Assembly (NCBI GenBank): GCA_025359205.1
Contig: JANYHD010000040.1
Location: forward strand, 1 to 64,000
Source: Gammaproteobacteria bacterium
GTDB lineage: Bacteria > Pseudomonadota > Gammaproteobacteria > Steroidobacterales > Steroidobacteraceae
Direction of reading: 5' to 3'
DNA length: 64,000 nucleotides
Made by a program: the position numbers and the translations under genes. The notes beneath the pieces are model-generated. The model had not been told where the DNA came from. It worked only from the letters and a program-made list of their open reading frames with translations, and ran no database searches. Shown here piece by piece: positions 35,128 to 44,737 of the stretch; position 1 is the stretch's first letter, and every line of letters starts with the position of its first letter.

Positions 35128-37815
35128 ATGCGCAGTCTGATGATCATCCTGTGGGCCTGTGCAGTGCTGGCTGGGGTTCCTGTCGCGGCGGTCGCTGCCA
35201 GCGCCACCGCTGGCGCCGCTGCCGCGGATGCGCCAACCGCCACGGCCTCGCGCCGAGTCTACGTCGACCAGGCGGGCACCATACGCTGGCGTGACAACAG
35301 CCAGGAAATTGGCCTGTTCGGCGCCAATTACTGCCTGATGTCCGGCTCCGACTACCGCATGGCAGGGCTCCTGTCGCGCGATCGCAAGCAGATGATCGAC
35401 GAGGACATGGCGCAGTTCGCGCGCATGGGCTGGACCGCGCTGCGGCTGTGTTCCTGGGGTGACTGGGAGAATTCGGACCGGCAGGGAAACCTGGTCGTCA
35501 ACGAGCACGTGGACCTGCTCGACTACCTGGTCGCCGCGGCCCGCAACCGCGGCGTCTATATCCTGCTGACGCCGATCCATACCTACGATCCGCGCTTCGC
35601 CGATCAGCTAGGCAAGCCATCGACCGAGGTTGGCTTCTCCCGATACTACGATCGCGCGGAAATGGGGCTGCAGCCCGAGTCGATCCGGGCGCAGGCCAAC
35701 TACATCGGGCAACTGCTGCGGCACGTCAACCCTTACACGGGTGTAGCGCTGAAGGACGAGCCGGCCATCCTGTTCGTCGAGGTCATCAACGAACCCGTGC
35801 ACCATCCTGAAGATCTCAAGGGCTCGGTGGCCTACGTCAATACCCTGGTCAAAGCCGTACGCGACAGCGGCAGCCGGCAGCTGACGTTCTTCAATGTCTC
35901 GCAGGATTTCAACATTTCAGAGGCTTTGCGCCGCTCGCAGGTCGATGGTGCCAGCTTTGGCTGGTATCCCTCGAGCCTGGTCGCAGGGCACACGCTGCAG
36001 GGGAATTTCCTGCAGAGCGTCGATGCCTACCCGGACATGCTGCGGCCGGAGCTGGCGCAGCGACCGCGCATTGTTTACGAATTCGACCAGGCCGACCTGC
36101 TGACGGGCTACATGTACCCTGCCATGGCGCGCACCTTTCGGGCAGTGGGCGCGCAGTGCGCCACGATGTTTGCCTATGACTCACTGCAAACCGCGCCCTA
36201 CAACCTCGGTTGGCAGACTCACTACCTGAACCTCGTGCACACGCCCAGGAAAGCCGTGAGCGCCATCATTGCCGCCGAGGCCATGCGCCGGCTGCCGTTG
36301 CGGCAGGACTACGGACGCTATCCCGCCAGCCGAAACTTTGGCGATTTCCGCGTCAGCTACGAAGAGGACCTGAGTGAACTGAACGCGGCTGATGCCTACA
36401 TGAACGCTGGGCCGACGCACACGGAGCCGCGCGCCGCTGACCAGCTCAAACGCATCGTCGGCTTCGGCTCCTCGCCGCTGGTCGCGTACGAGGGAACGGG
36501 CGCGTATTTCCTCGACAAGGTGCGCGAGGGCGTGTGGCGGCTCGAAATCTATCCGGACGAGCTGCTGGTCCGCGATCCCTTCGAGCAGCCACAGCCCGGC
36601 AAGGTGGTCTCGCGCCTGCTCGACCGTTCGTGGCCGATGACGGTGCACTTGCCGGACCTCGGCGCTGCGTTCTACGCGCAGCCGGTACGGCTATGGCAGA
36701 AGCATGCGGGTGCGCAACAGCGCGCGCAGTCCGGGCGCTTCACCGCCGCAGCAGGCGTGTGGCTGCTGAGTGCGGCTGCGCAAGTCAATACGGCTACGCT
36801 GCCGGCCACGGTCAATCGAGTGGGCTTCGATGAATACCATGTCAATGAACCGCGCCGCTACGGCGATGATGTCCAGACCCTGACACCCTCAGAGTTCGTG
36901 ACCGGCGCTGCGGTCCGGGTGCGTGTGCGGGTCGCAAATGATGCGCTGCCTGACGCCGTGTCGCTGTGGCTGCGGCCGCTCGGCAGCCGTGATTTCGGCG
37001 CGCCCTTGGCCATGACGAGGACTTCCGGCAATGAATACGCCGCGACGCTGGATCCTGACCGGACTGGCACCGGCGTGTACGAATATGCTGTGACGACGAC
37101 GACTGCTGAGCGCCGGACCACTTTTCCTGGTGCGGCGAATGGCCAGCCGGGAACCTGGCCATTCCACGGTGATTTGTTCTGGAGCTTCCACGTCACGCTC
37201 GGGCACGCAGCGCTGCGCCTGCTCGATCCGGGCCGCGATGCCGCGCGCTTATCCTTCGTGCGGCCGGGCGAGCAATACCGCTCGGCGTTCTTCAAGATCC
37301 TGCCTGGCGAATCCAGCGACGCGGCCGCGCTGCGCCTTGAGTTGCCGCGGCTCGGCGCGGATACGCCGCCGCGCTACGCCGCGTCCCTGTACATAGGCGA
37401 CACCATCGCGGCCAGGGCCGCCGTGGCTCCGGTGGCAGATCGCCTGCATATCAGGCTGCGCGCGGCGGGGGGTGAACACGGCTTGGTGACCGTCAAGTTG
37501 ATCGAAAAGGACGGCTCGAGCTGGAACGTGGACGCAAAGGCCGACGGTCATTGGAGCGAAGTGAGCGTACCGCTCGAGGAACTGCGGCCGGGCCGCAGCA
37601 TCCTGATTCCGACTCCCTACCCTGGATTGTGGAACTACTGGCGGGCGAGTCCGGCCAATCGCGGCGGCGTGGGCGATCGCGTGCACATCGGGGATATCGA
37701 GCGGCTCGAACTGGATATCGAAGCGAGCCACGCGAGCGATGCGCTCATCGATGCAGCGGGCGTCGACGTGGAATCGGTCTGGCTGAGTTTCGACCGCAAG
37801 ATCGCAACGTCGTAG
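35128..37815 (+). CDS. Exported GH5-like (clan GH-A) glycoside hydrolase with C-terminal beta domains
   Basis: An 895-residue exported enzyme. The ATG at 35128 has GAGG upstream and gives a good signal peptide (WACAVLAGVPVAAVA). The barrel spans about 45-420, with FGANYCLM, ALRLCSWGDWEN, acid/base E222 in VEVINEP and candidate nucleophile E318 in RIVYEFDQAD. These positions are typical for clan GH-A cellulase-like families. The second half holds several beta-sandwich units of unknown kind, ending with a domain like a galactose-binding CBM (VTVKLIEKDGSSWNV, LEELRPG). The substrate is likely a galactan or related beta-linked chain (inference from location). It is convergent with the GH35 gene. 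Confidence 0.82.
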   Translation: MRSLMIILWACAVLAGVPVAAVAASATAGAAAADAPTATASRRVYVDQAGTIRWRDNSQEIGLFGANYCLMSGSDYRMAGLLSRDRKQMIDEDMAQFARMGWTALRLCSWGDWENSDRQGNLVVNEHVDLLDYLVAAARNRGVYILLTPIHTYDPRFADQLGKPSTEVGFSRYYDRAEMGLQPESIRAQANYIGQLLRHVNPYTGVALKDEPAILFVEVINEPVHHPEDLKGSVAYVNTLVKAVRDSGSRQLTFFNVSQDFNISEALRRSQVDGASFGWYPSSLVAGHTLQGNFLQSVDAYPDMLRPELAQRPRIVYEFDQADLLTGYMYPAMARTFRAVGAQCATMFAYDSLQTAPYNLGWQTHYLNLVHTPRKAVSAIIAAEAMRRLPLRQDYGRYPASRNFGDFRVSYEEDLSELNAADAYMNAGPTHTEPRAADQLKRIVGFGSSPLVAYEGTGAYFLDKVREGVWRLEIYPDELLVRDPFEQPQPGKVVSRLLDRSWPMTVHLPDLGAAFYAQPVRLWQKHAGAQQRAQSGRFTAAAGVWLLSAAAQVNTATLPATVNRVGFDEYHVNEPRRYGDDVQTLTPSEFVTGAAVRVRVRVANDALPDAVSLWLRPLGSRDFGAPLAMTRTSGNEYAATLDPDRTGTGVYEYAVTTTTAERRTTFPGAANGQPGTWPFHGDLFWSFHVTLGHAALRLLDPGRDAARLSFVRPGEQYRSAFFKILPGESSDAAALRLELPRLGADTPPRYAASLYIGDTIAARAAVAPVADRLHIRLRAAGGEHGLVTVKLIEKDGSSWNVDAKADGHWSEVSVPLEELRPGRSILIPTPYPGLWNYWRASPANRGGVGDRVHIGDIERLELDIEASHASDALIDAAGVDVESVWLSFDRKIATS

Positions 37816-37859
37816 CGACCCCCGGATGGATCCCAGGGCAGCTGCTCCTGGTGCAGTGG

Positions 37860-40331
37860 CTAGTGCAGCTGCAGCGCGTACTCCGGCACGATCTCGATGT
37901 TGCCGAGCTCGGCGAGCTGGGCAGCGCCGGCAAACTTCGGCGTGAACTCCGGCTCCAGGTAAATCGGCGCGTCCTGCCGCAAGGGCAGTAGCGTCAGGGT
38001 GAGGGGCTTGTCCAGCAGACTGGCGTAACGCTTCAGGCCAATCTCCCAGCGCTGACCGTTGTAGTACGCGTCGTCGATGAGTTCCGTGCCTGCGAACAGG
38101 CGCACGACGTCGCCTGAATAGTGAATCTGCAGGTAGGCATCGTTGACCCCCGCGAGCGCGGCGCGTGGCACTGTCAGTGTCCACGCGGCGGACTTGCCGA
38201 AGGTTTCGGGATAGGGTTGCAGCGCGGCCTGTGCGGGTCCGCCTATCGCGATGGGTGGCACCGCCTGCGCTTCGCGCAGGCGCGTCACGACTACCGCAGC
38301 TCCCGGCAGCTGCGGCGCCGTGGCATCGAGGATCTCGAATATCCCGTCGGGCGCGTGCTTGCGCAGCGGCAGGTTCGCGCTCAAGTCGGCGCCCACAGCC
38401 GGAAACACTGCGAGTTGCATGTGCGGGTCACCCTTGGAGTGGACCTGCAGCGTATCGCCATCCAGGTACAGTTGCGCGTCGGTCATGATCAGCCGGGTGC
38501 GGCCGTGCAGCGGCAGCACCCACAACTTTTCGGCCTGCACGGCGCTGACTACCAGCACCTGCACCGTGACGCCCGCTTTCGTCCGGACGATGATGGCTGG
38601 CCGCGTTCCCGGCCGGATTCCAGTAATCAGGATGCGCCCGTCCGCGCTGCCGTTGCTGCGGCGGGTGCCCGATCCCACCTGCACGGAAGACACCGTCTTG
38701 CCGTCCAGAGCCAGCTCGGTCGGAATCCCCGCAACTGCGCGAAACACATACAGCGCACCCTGGTCGGTGGCGATCCGCGTGACGGGTTGCGCCGTGGCGT
38801 AGGTCAGCCCCACGCCGTCGAGATCCATGTTGAGCGGCCACACAAAGTAGCAGTCAGTGGGAATGTCGACCGGCATGCTGGGCAGCGTGAGCGTCTCTGA
38901 GGGCAGGCGTATGGAGAACCGCACGGCGTGCTGCACGGCCATCGGGTACAGGCGCACGTGATTGCTGACGAAGAGGAAGCCTCGATCATCGAAACTGCGC
39001 ACGGAGAATCTGGGCGTGTCGAAGTCGTCAACGCCCTTGGGCACGCGCTCAGGTCTGCGGGTGACCATCGGCGCGAGCTCGGCGCCGAAGCTGGAGAGGA
39101 AATAGTGCATTGGCCGCAGGCGGCCCAGCACCGGATGCATCTGCCCGTACTCGCCGATCGGCGCCTGGAAGTCGTAGCCCATCGCAGGCAGGTCATTGTA
39201 ACCGCCGATGCCCGTGTTTTCCTCGCGGCTCGGGAGGCCGGGCGGGTTGCGTCCGCCGTGGAACATGTAATAGCCGTAGAGATTGACGCCCGAGCCAATC
39301 TGAATCGTCAGGAGCGAGGCGATGTCGTCGGGGCTGACCACGGTACGCCGCCGGTACATGCTGGGCAGGCCGCCGGCATATTCGGCGCTGAGGAAGGGCG
39401 TATTGGCCCTGTCGGCGTCAGCGTCGCCCGACGCCGTCGCCGCGAGCGATCGCTCGCTCACGTCACCGGTCACGCGGCTCGTGAACCGGAACGCGTAGGC
39501 TTCATTGGGCGGGGACTTCGCGCTCGAGGCGGCCCACGGTGCGTCGGGGTAACTGCCGAACACAGGCGTCACTTCGCGGGTTGGATAGATTGTGTTGTCC
39601 CAGGCCGTCACGGTGTAGAGCGGCACATCGAACCCGGCGTTCAGGGCGAGCTGCTTGAGATCGGTGATATGCGCGCGCCCTTCATGCACGCCGCTGCGGT
39701 TGTATTCATTCTCGATCTGCACACCGATGATGGGCCCACCGTCTTTCCAGAGCTGGCCCTTGACCTGCGCGCCGATGTGCTCGTAGAAGCGGCCGACGTA
39801 GCCCAGATACGTGGGGTCGCTGCTGCGGGTCGGCATCGCATTGACCACCCAATCCGGGATGCCGCCATAGCGAACCTCGGCGTGCACCCAGGGCCCCAGG
39901 CGGACGAATACGAGCAGCCCGTGTCTCGCGCACAGCTCGACGAAGTGGCGCAGGTCGCGATCACCGCTCCAGTCGAATTGCCCGTCGCGCTCTTCGTGGT
40001 GCTGCCAGATAACGTAGGCGGACACGATATTGACGCCTGCGGCACGCATCTTGGCGAGCTCTTCGTCCCAGTACTGCGCGGGCACGCGCGTGTAGTGGAA
40101 TTCCCCCATGACCGGCAGCCAGGGCTGGCCGTCGCGCAGCAGGTAGCGGCTGTTGATGCCGATGCTGTGACCGGAAGGCGAACTCGTCTTGCCTAAATGC
40201 AGGTAGCCCGTGCTCGGCGCCGTGACGGCGCCGGTTGCATCCACCGTCAACAGGGTTTCTGCCTGGCAATCCATGGCCCCGAAGAGCGCGACCAGCGGCA
40301 GGATCAGCAGCAGTTGGCGGGACAGGCGCAT
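37860..40331 (-). CDS. Exported GH35 beta-galactosidase
   Basis: An 823-residue protein with a signal peptide (residues 1-24). The GH35 signature GGPIIGVQIENEYN is at 198-211 with acid/base E209. The candidate nucleophile is E317 in FLSAEYAGG. GEFHYTRVPAQYW and RLGPWVHAEVRYGGIPDW are also family landmarks. The long C-terminal part consists of beta domains that in this family bind galactose. It removes terminal beta-galactose from oligomers or polymers. It follows the TonB receptor gene, with a strong hairpin in the 98-base gap, so readthrough expression is likely reduced. Confidence 0.92.
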   Translation of the reverse strand: MRLSRQLLLILPLVALFGAMDCQAETLLTVDATGAVTAPSTGYLHLGKTSSPSGHSIGINSRYLLRDGQPWLPVMGEFHYTRVPAQYWDEELAKMRAAGVNIVSAYVIWQHHEERDGQFDWSGDRDLRHFVELCARHGLLVFVRLGPWVHAEVRYGGIPDWVVNAMPTRSSDPTYLGYVGRFYEHIGAQVKGQLWKDGGPIIGVQIENEYNRSGVHEGRAHITDLKQLALNAGFDVPLYTVTAWDNTIYPTREVTPVFGSYPDAPWAASSAKSPPNEAYAFRFTSRVTGDVSERSLAATASGDADADRANTPFLSAEYAGGLPSMYRRRTVVSPDDIASLLTIQIGSGVNLYGYYMFHGGRNPPGLPSREENTGIGGYNDLPAMGYDFQAPIGEYGQMHPVLGRLRPMHYFLSSFGAELAPMVTRRPERVPKGVDDFDTPRFSVRSFDDRGFLFVSNHVRLYPMAVQHAVRFSIRLPSETLTLPSMPVDIPTDCYFVWPLNMDLDGVGLTYATAQPVTRIATDQGALYVFRAVAGIPTELALDGKTVSSVQVGSGTRRSNGSADGRILITGIRPGTRPAIIVRTKAGVTVQVLVVSAVQAEKLWVLPLHGRTRLIMTDAQLYLDGDTLQVHSKGDPHMQLAVFPAVGADLSANLPLRKHAPDGIFEILDATAPQLPGAAVVVTRLREAQAVPPIAIGGPAQAALQPYPETFGKSAAWTLTVPRAALAGVNDAYLQIHYSGDVVRLFAGTELIDDAYYNGQRWEIGLKRYASLLDKPLTLTLLPLRQDAPIYLEPEFTPKFAGAAQLAELGNIEIVPEYALQLH

Positions 40332-40373
40332 GGCGGTACTCCTTCAGGGTGACACGAAGGCAGACGCGAAAAC

Positions 40374-40409
40374 GCAGCGGGGGCGCGTTTTGACCCGCGC
40401 CCCCGCTGC
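40374..40409 (-). terminator. Strong GC-rich hairpin between TonB receptor and GH35 genes
   Basis: Perfect 14-base arms at 40374-40387 and 40396-40409 with an eight-base loop. Reading in the direction of the receptor gene, the stem is followed by GTTTT. It acts either as terminator of the receptor transcript or as an attenuator/mRNA stabiliser separating receptor from GH35 expression. Confidence 0.75.
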
Positions 40410-40429
40410 CCGTCAAGCCAGCACTGTCA

Positions 40430-43054
40430 TCAGAGCTTCAGGCCTACATCGAGCAGATAGGAGCGGCCGAACAGATCATAGCCGCTGTCGTTGGAAAGAT
40501 GGTTCGGATCGTTGTCGACCGTAAACAGCCCACGTTCGTTGGTCAGGTTGTGACCCTGCAGGCGGAAGCTCCAGCGCTGGTGCCAGTCGTAGGAAACGCT
40601 GGCATCGAGCGTGGTCTCCTCGGCCAGTTGCTTGAGACTGGTGCCCACCCACGTTGGTGCCACGGTGAACGGCGTGTGGTGCTTGGCGGCCACGCGCGAT
40701 TCGAATCCGCCCTTGCTGTAGTACAGGTCGAATTCTGAAGTGCCATGCGCCAGGCCGATCATCGGGTACGGATTGTTGCTCGGTGCGACTTCGTGGATGT
40801 TCGATTGCACGTACGCGTGATTCAAATACAGACCGAAGTTCTTCAGGACACCCGGCAGGAAGTAGAAGCGCGTCTGATACGTGAATTCAATACCCTCGAG
40901 ATGCCCACCCGGTGTGTTGTTCTCCGAGGTGATGATCGCCAGCTGCCCATCGATGATCTGTGACGACTGGCTTGCGCCGATCATGGTGTTGATGTCCTTG
41001 TAGAACACCGCCGCGGCGAGCATCGATTCCGGATGGAAGTACCACTCATACGACAAGTCGATCTGGTTGGCTTTGTACGGCTTGAGCAGCGGATTCCCAC
41101 CGCCGCCCGTGCGCGGAGTGCCCGTCGCGCTTATGGAGAAACCAGTGGTTAGCGCATCGAGCGGCGGACGCGATATGGCGACTGACATACCGTAGCGCAA
41201 CAGCCGGTCGTCACTGAGGTTGAGCACCAGATTGAGGCTCGGCAGGATATCCGTGTAGTTGTTCTTGACCGATACCGGCCCCACCGTGCCGCCCACCGAT
41301 GCAAAGCCGTCACTCTTCGTGTCCACGTGCGCGACGCGGACACCGAGGCTCCCCTTGAGAGGGCGATTAGCGATGTCCGACTTGAATTCCACCTTGCCGT
41401 AGGCCTCGTATGACGTCTCGGTCACTTTCGTGTGTTGCAGCATCAGTTCCGCGCCGGCCGGCTGGTTCGGGTAGATCATGGGCCAGAGCGCATCGAAGTT
41501 GCCCCAGACCATCGGCGGAACCGTGGTGCCCGGAACATCGAAGGATTCCAGCCCCGCATTGGCCAGCGACATGGGCACAGCGGCGAAATTGGCCTGGATA
41601 TGCGAGTGCGTCTTCTCGCGATTGGAAAGGCGGCCGCCCAGCTTCAGCGCGGAGGTGCCGAAGTCCCGGGAGAAATCGAGGGTGAAAGCCGTCAGCTTGT
41701 CGTGGGTTTCCTCGGGACCATCGCTCTGGCCGTTGCGGGAGCCATCGACATACTGAATCGAAGGATCGGCCGGATTGAACCCGGTCATCGCCGCCCAGGG
41801 CGCGTGCCCTGCGCCGATGTCGAAAGACAGGGCCGGCGAGTAGATGCTGCCCAGGTAAATGGCGTCCCAACGATTCTTGCGCCAGGCATCCGAGTAGCTG
41901 AGGTCGGCCTGGCCATCCCAGGTCCCGCCGGTCCAGGCGGCATTCAGTCCCGTGACCAGCAGCGTGTGGCGTTCTTTGTAGCGCGCAATCTCACTTTGGT
42001 AGTTGGCGAACCTGTTGACGATGTTCGCCGCTACCACTGAACCATCGATGACCTGGTACGAACTGCCGAGGGAATTGTAGTCAGCGGAGTTGCCGTTGGC
42101 CCAGTTGCCGAGGACGTTGTTGCCGAACCAGGCCTGGAACTGGTTCTCCGAAATCTCGTACTGCGACCAGAGCGCATCGGCTTTGATCGTCAACTTGTCA
42201 CTTTGCCGCCAGCCCAGGCCACCGGCAACCGCGAAGCGGTTCTGGGTGACTTCCTTGACTTCGGTGTTGAGGCCCCAAGTGGTCTGGTCGGGCACGCCAT
42301 CGCCATTCAGATCGCCCGGGCTCCCCGAGCTGGGCGTATTCCAGCCCCAGGAGCGAAAATCCGGGAAGCCGTTCTTTTCCTTCTGCGCGCTGACGGCCAG
42401 TGACACCGCCAGGTCGTCGTTGAGGTGCGCGAAATAGCCGGCGCTGCCACGGAAGCCGAGCGGATTATAATGCGGCAGATCCTTGCCGCCCGCGTTGTAG
42501 GTCGGGCCGCCACGCAGCGTAATGGTCGGCCCCTTGTAATCGAGAGGCGAGAGCGTGCGGATGTCGATCGTGGCCGCGATGCCGCCAGGCACCAGCGAAG
42601 CGTCCTGTGACTTGTAGACATTGGCGCCGGACAGCACTTCAGAGGGGTAGATCTCCCAGCGCAGGTCCTGCGAGGGCTCGGAGGATGCGACCTCGCGGCC
42701 GTTGACCAGGCCCAGCACCAGGCGCGGACCGAGCCCGCGCACCGAGGCCTGGCTGGCATTGCCGCGGTCGCGGGTGGTGTTCACGCCGGGCAGCCGGTTC
42801 AGCTCTTCGGCAATGGTGACGTCGGGCAGGGCGCCGATGTCCTTGGTCGTGATGTTGTCGCTGACCAGCAGCGTGTTGCGCTTGGTGTCGATGGCGTCCG
42901 CGAGCGCCTTGCGCACCGCGGTGACGACGACTTCCTCGAGATTGCCGCTGGGTGCGGCAGCGCCCGGGTCGGCGGCGTATGCCGGGTTGTATATGGAACC
43001 GATGAGCGCCAGCGCGCCCGTGCCGCACATCTGGCGGCGATAGTTTCGCTTCAC
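40430..43054 (-). CDS. TonB-dependent outer-membrane receptor (carbohydrate type)
   Basis: An 874-residue receptor. The GTG at 43054 has AAGGGGG seven bases upstream and gives a signal peptide ending AYAAD. A 109-codon-longer open frame runs through the divergent promoter and is rejected. The plug begins with NLEEVVVTAVR, then SDNITTKDIGALPDVTIAEELNRLPGV and VRGLGPRLVLGLVNGRE. The 22-strand barrel ends in the typical aromatic/hydrophobic RSYLLDVGLKL. This plug type (TIGR01782-like) is common for oligosaccharide uptake in Xanthomonadales and Caulobacterales. It should import galacto-oligosaccharides with TonB energy. Confidence 0.93.
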   Translation of the reverse strand: MKRNYRRQMCGTGALALIGSIYNPAYAADPGAAAPSGNLEEVVVTAVRKALADAIDTKRNTLLVSDNITTKDIGALPDVTIAEELNRLPGVNTTRDRGNASQASVRGLGPRLVLGLVNGREVASSEPSQDLRWEIYPSEVLSGANVYKSQDASLVPGGIAATIDIRTLSPLDYKGPTITLRGGPTYNAGGKDLPHYNPLGFRGSAGYFAHLNDDLAVSLAVSAQKEKNGFPDFRSWGWNTPSSGSPGDLNGDGVPDQTTWGLNTEVKEVTQNRFAVAGGLGWRQSDKLTIKADALWSQYEISENQFQAWFGNNVLGNWANGNSADYNSLGSSYQVIDGSVVAANIVNRFANYQSEIARYKERHTLLVTGLNAAWTGGTWDGQADLSYSDAWRKNRWDAIYLGSIYSPALSFDIGAGHAPWAAMTGFNPADPSIQYVDGSRNGQSDGPEETHDKLTAFTLDFSRDFGTSALKLGGRLSNREKTHSHIQANFAAVPMSLANAGLESFDVPGTTVPPMVWGNFDALWPMIYPNQPAGAELMLQHTKVTETSYEAYGKVEFKSDIANRPLKGSLGVRVAHVDTKSDGFASVGGTVGPVSVKNNYTDILPSLNLVLNLSDDRLLRYGMSVAISRPPLDALTTGFSISATGTPRTGGGGNPLLKPYKANQIDLSYEWYFHPESMLAAAVFYKDINTMIGASQSSQIIDGQLAIITSENNTPGGHLEGIEFTYQTRFYFLPGVLKNFGLYLNHAYVQSNIHEVAPSNNPYPMIGLAHGTSEFDLYYSKGGFESRVAAKHHTPFTVAPTWVGTSLKQLAEETTLDASVSYDWHQRWSFRLQGHNLTNERGLFTVDNDPNHLSNDSGYDLFGRSYLLDVGLKL

Positions 43055-43110
43055 GGAGAACCCCCTTGCTGCACGCGTTATGCGCTGCCGAAAAGATCCG
43101 GCAACCGCCC

Positions 43111-43147
43111 CTTTCTTTATTATAGGATAAATCGGATTATATAAGTC
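43111..43147. promoter_or_regulatory. AT-rich putative operator E (TonB receptor / halogenase divergent promoters)
   Basis: An AT-rich stretch containing TTTATTATAGGATAAA and GATTATATAAG lies in the 103-base gap between the divergent starts. It is less like operators A to D (TTATTATAGGATA versus ATATTATCATA) but equally out of line with the surrounding base composition. It may combine an operator with the two -10 regions. Confidence 0.4.
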
Positions 43148-43157
43148 AAGGGATACA

Positions 43158-44651
43158 TTGCAGCTACGCAGCATCGCGATCGTCGGTGGCGGCACGGCCG
43201 GATGGATGGCCGCCGCCTTGCTTGCGCGCGTGCTCAAAACTGCGCCGGTGCAGATCACGCTGGTGGAATCTCCGGCAATAGGCACGGTGGGTGTAGGCGA
43301 GGCGACCATCCCGCCAATCCGCACCTTCAACGCGCTGCTTGGAATCGACGAGGACGATTTCATGCGGCGCACCCAGGCCACCTACAAGCTGGGCATCGAA
43401 TTTCACGACTGGGCGCGAATCGGCGATTGCTACTGCCACCCATTCGGGAAGTACGGCCAGACTTTGCAGCAGATCGCCTTTCATCATCACTGGCTGCGGC
43501 TGCGGGCACAGGGTGATCCCTCGCGCCTGCGCGACTACTCACTCACCGCCACGGCCGGAGAGTTGGGGAGATTTGCGCGACCGGCAGACGATCCGCGCCT
43601 GGTCCTGTCCAGCCTGGCCTACGCATTCCAGTTCGATGCCGGCCTCTACGCGCAATACCTGGCGGAATACGCGCAGGCACGCGGCGTGCAGCATCTGCAA
43701 CGGAAGGTCGTCGACGTGCAGCTACGAGGCGAGGACGGCTTCATCCGCTCGCTCCAATTCGATGACGGCTCACAGCTCGAGGCCGACCTGTATATCGACT
43801 GCTCGGGTTTCCGCGGGCTGCTGATCGAGCAGGCGCTGAAGACGGGTTACCAGGACTGGTCGCACTGGCTGCCCTGCGACCGCGCCGTGGCCGTGCCGTG
43901 CGAGCTGGGCGGTGAGTTCAAGCCATTGACGCGCTCAACAGCACGGAGTGCCGGCTGGCAATGGCGCATCCCGTTGCAGCACCGCATCGGCAACGGCTAC
44001 GTGTACTGCAGCCACCACCTCAGCGATGACGAGGCGACCGCGACCCTGCTCGCCAATCTCGATGGCCAGGCGCGCGCCGAGCCGCGCCTGCTACGCTTCA
44101 CAACTGGGCGTCGCTTGAAATTCTGGAACCGCAACTGCATCGCCCTGGGGTTGGCGAGCGGGTTTCTCGAACCGCTGGAATCAACCAGCATCCACCTGGT
44201 GCAAAGCGGCATCACCCAGCTCGCGGCGATCTTTCCGGACCGGAGTTTCGATCCGCTCGACGCGCAGGAGTACAACCGGCTGCAGATCGACGAATGCGAG
44301 CGGATCCGTGACTTCATCATTCTGCACTATCACGCCACTGAGCGGAGCGACGCACCGCTGTGGGACTACTGCCGCCACATGCCCATTCCAGAGACGCTGC
44401 AGCATCGCATTGCCGTTTTTCGGAGCAGCGGCCGCGTCGCCTACCTCGATCGTGAGCTGTTCGTGGAATCGAACTGGCTGTCCGTGATGCTGGGCCAGGG
44501 AATCTGGCCGCGGAGGTACGATCCGCTGGCCGACTTCCTGCCGATCGAAGCGTGCCGCCGGCACCTCACGCGCATGAAAGAGCTGATCCGCCAAACTGCC
44601 GAGGCCATGCCCATGCATGAGCAATTCATCGCAGCACACTGCCGGGCTTGA
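43158..44651 (+). CDS. FAD-dependent tryptophan-halogenase-family protein
   Basis: A 497-residue flavoprotein of the Trp_halogenase family. The FAD motif [10 protein letters not shown] is at 10-19, the halogenase mark WQWRIP at 267-272, the lysine equivalent to the catalytic K79 of PrnA is K77 in TYKLGIEF, and the Glu equivalent to PrnA E346 is E341 in EPLESTSI. So it has the residues needed to form and use hypohalous acid or a haloamine. Such genes are often next to carbohydrate TonB receptors in Caulobacter and Xanthomonas relatives, with unknown purpose. The TTG start has AAGGGA upstream. Confidence 0.88.
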   Translation: MQLRSIAIVGGGTAGWMAAALLARVLKTAPVQITLVESPAIGTVGVGEATIPPIRTFNALLGIDEDDFMRRTQATYKLGIEFHDWARIGDCYCHPFGKYGQTLQQIAFHHHWLRLRAQGDPSRLRDYSLTATAGELGRFARPADDPRLVLSSLAYAFQFDAGLYAQYLAEYAQARGVQHLQRKVVDVQLRGEDGFIRSLQFDDGSQLEADLYIDCSGFRGLLIEQALKTGYQDWSHWLPCDRAVAVPCELGGEFKPLTRSTARSAGWQWRIPLQHRIGNGYVYCSHHLSDDEATATLLANLDGQARAEPRLLRFTTGRRLKFWNRNCIALGLASGFLEPLESTSIHLVQSGITQLAAIFPDRSFDPLDAQEYNRLQIDECERIRDFIILHYHATERSDAPLWDYCRHMPIPETLQHRIAVFRSSGRVAYLDRELFVESNWLSVMLGQGIWPRRYDPLADFLPIEACRRHLTRMKELIRQTAEAMPMHEQFIAAHCRA

Positions 44652-44737
44652 GCCATGCAGCCGCCCTGAAAACCTTGTCGTGCATGGCAGGCAACGAGCA
44701 TTATCCGCACTGGCTACCAGCGCCGAGGTATATGCCC

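Noticed and set aside
38928-40196. Long plus-strand open frame (422 codons) opposite the GH35 gene
   Set aside because: It is a high-GC antisense shadow of a gene with clear GH35 motifs, and its product is His/Arg/Ala-rich without any motif.
40430-43381. 983-residue version of the TonB receptor
   Set aside because: The extension crosses the divergent promoter and part of the halogenase gene; a GTG with a good ribosome site and signal peptide exists at 43054.
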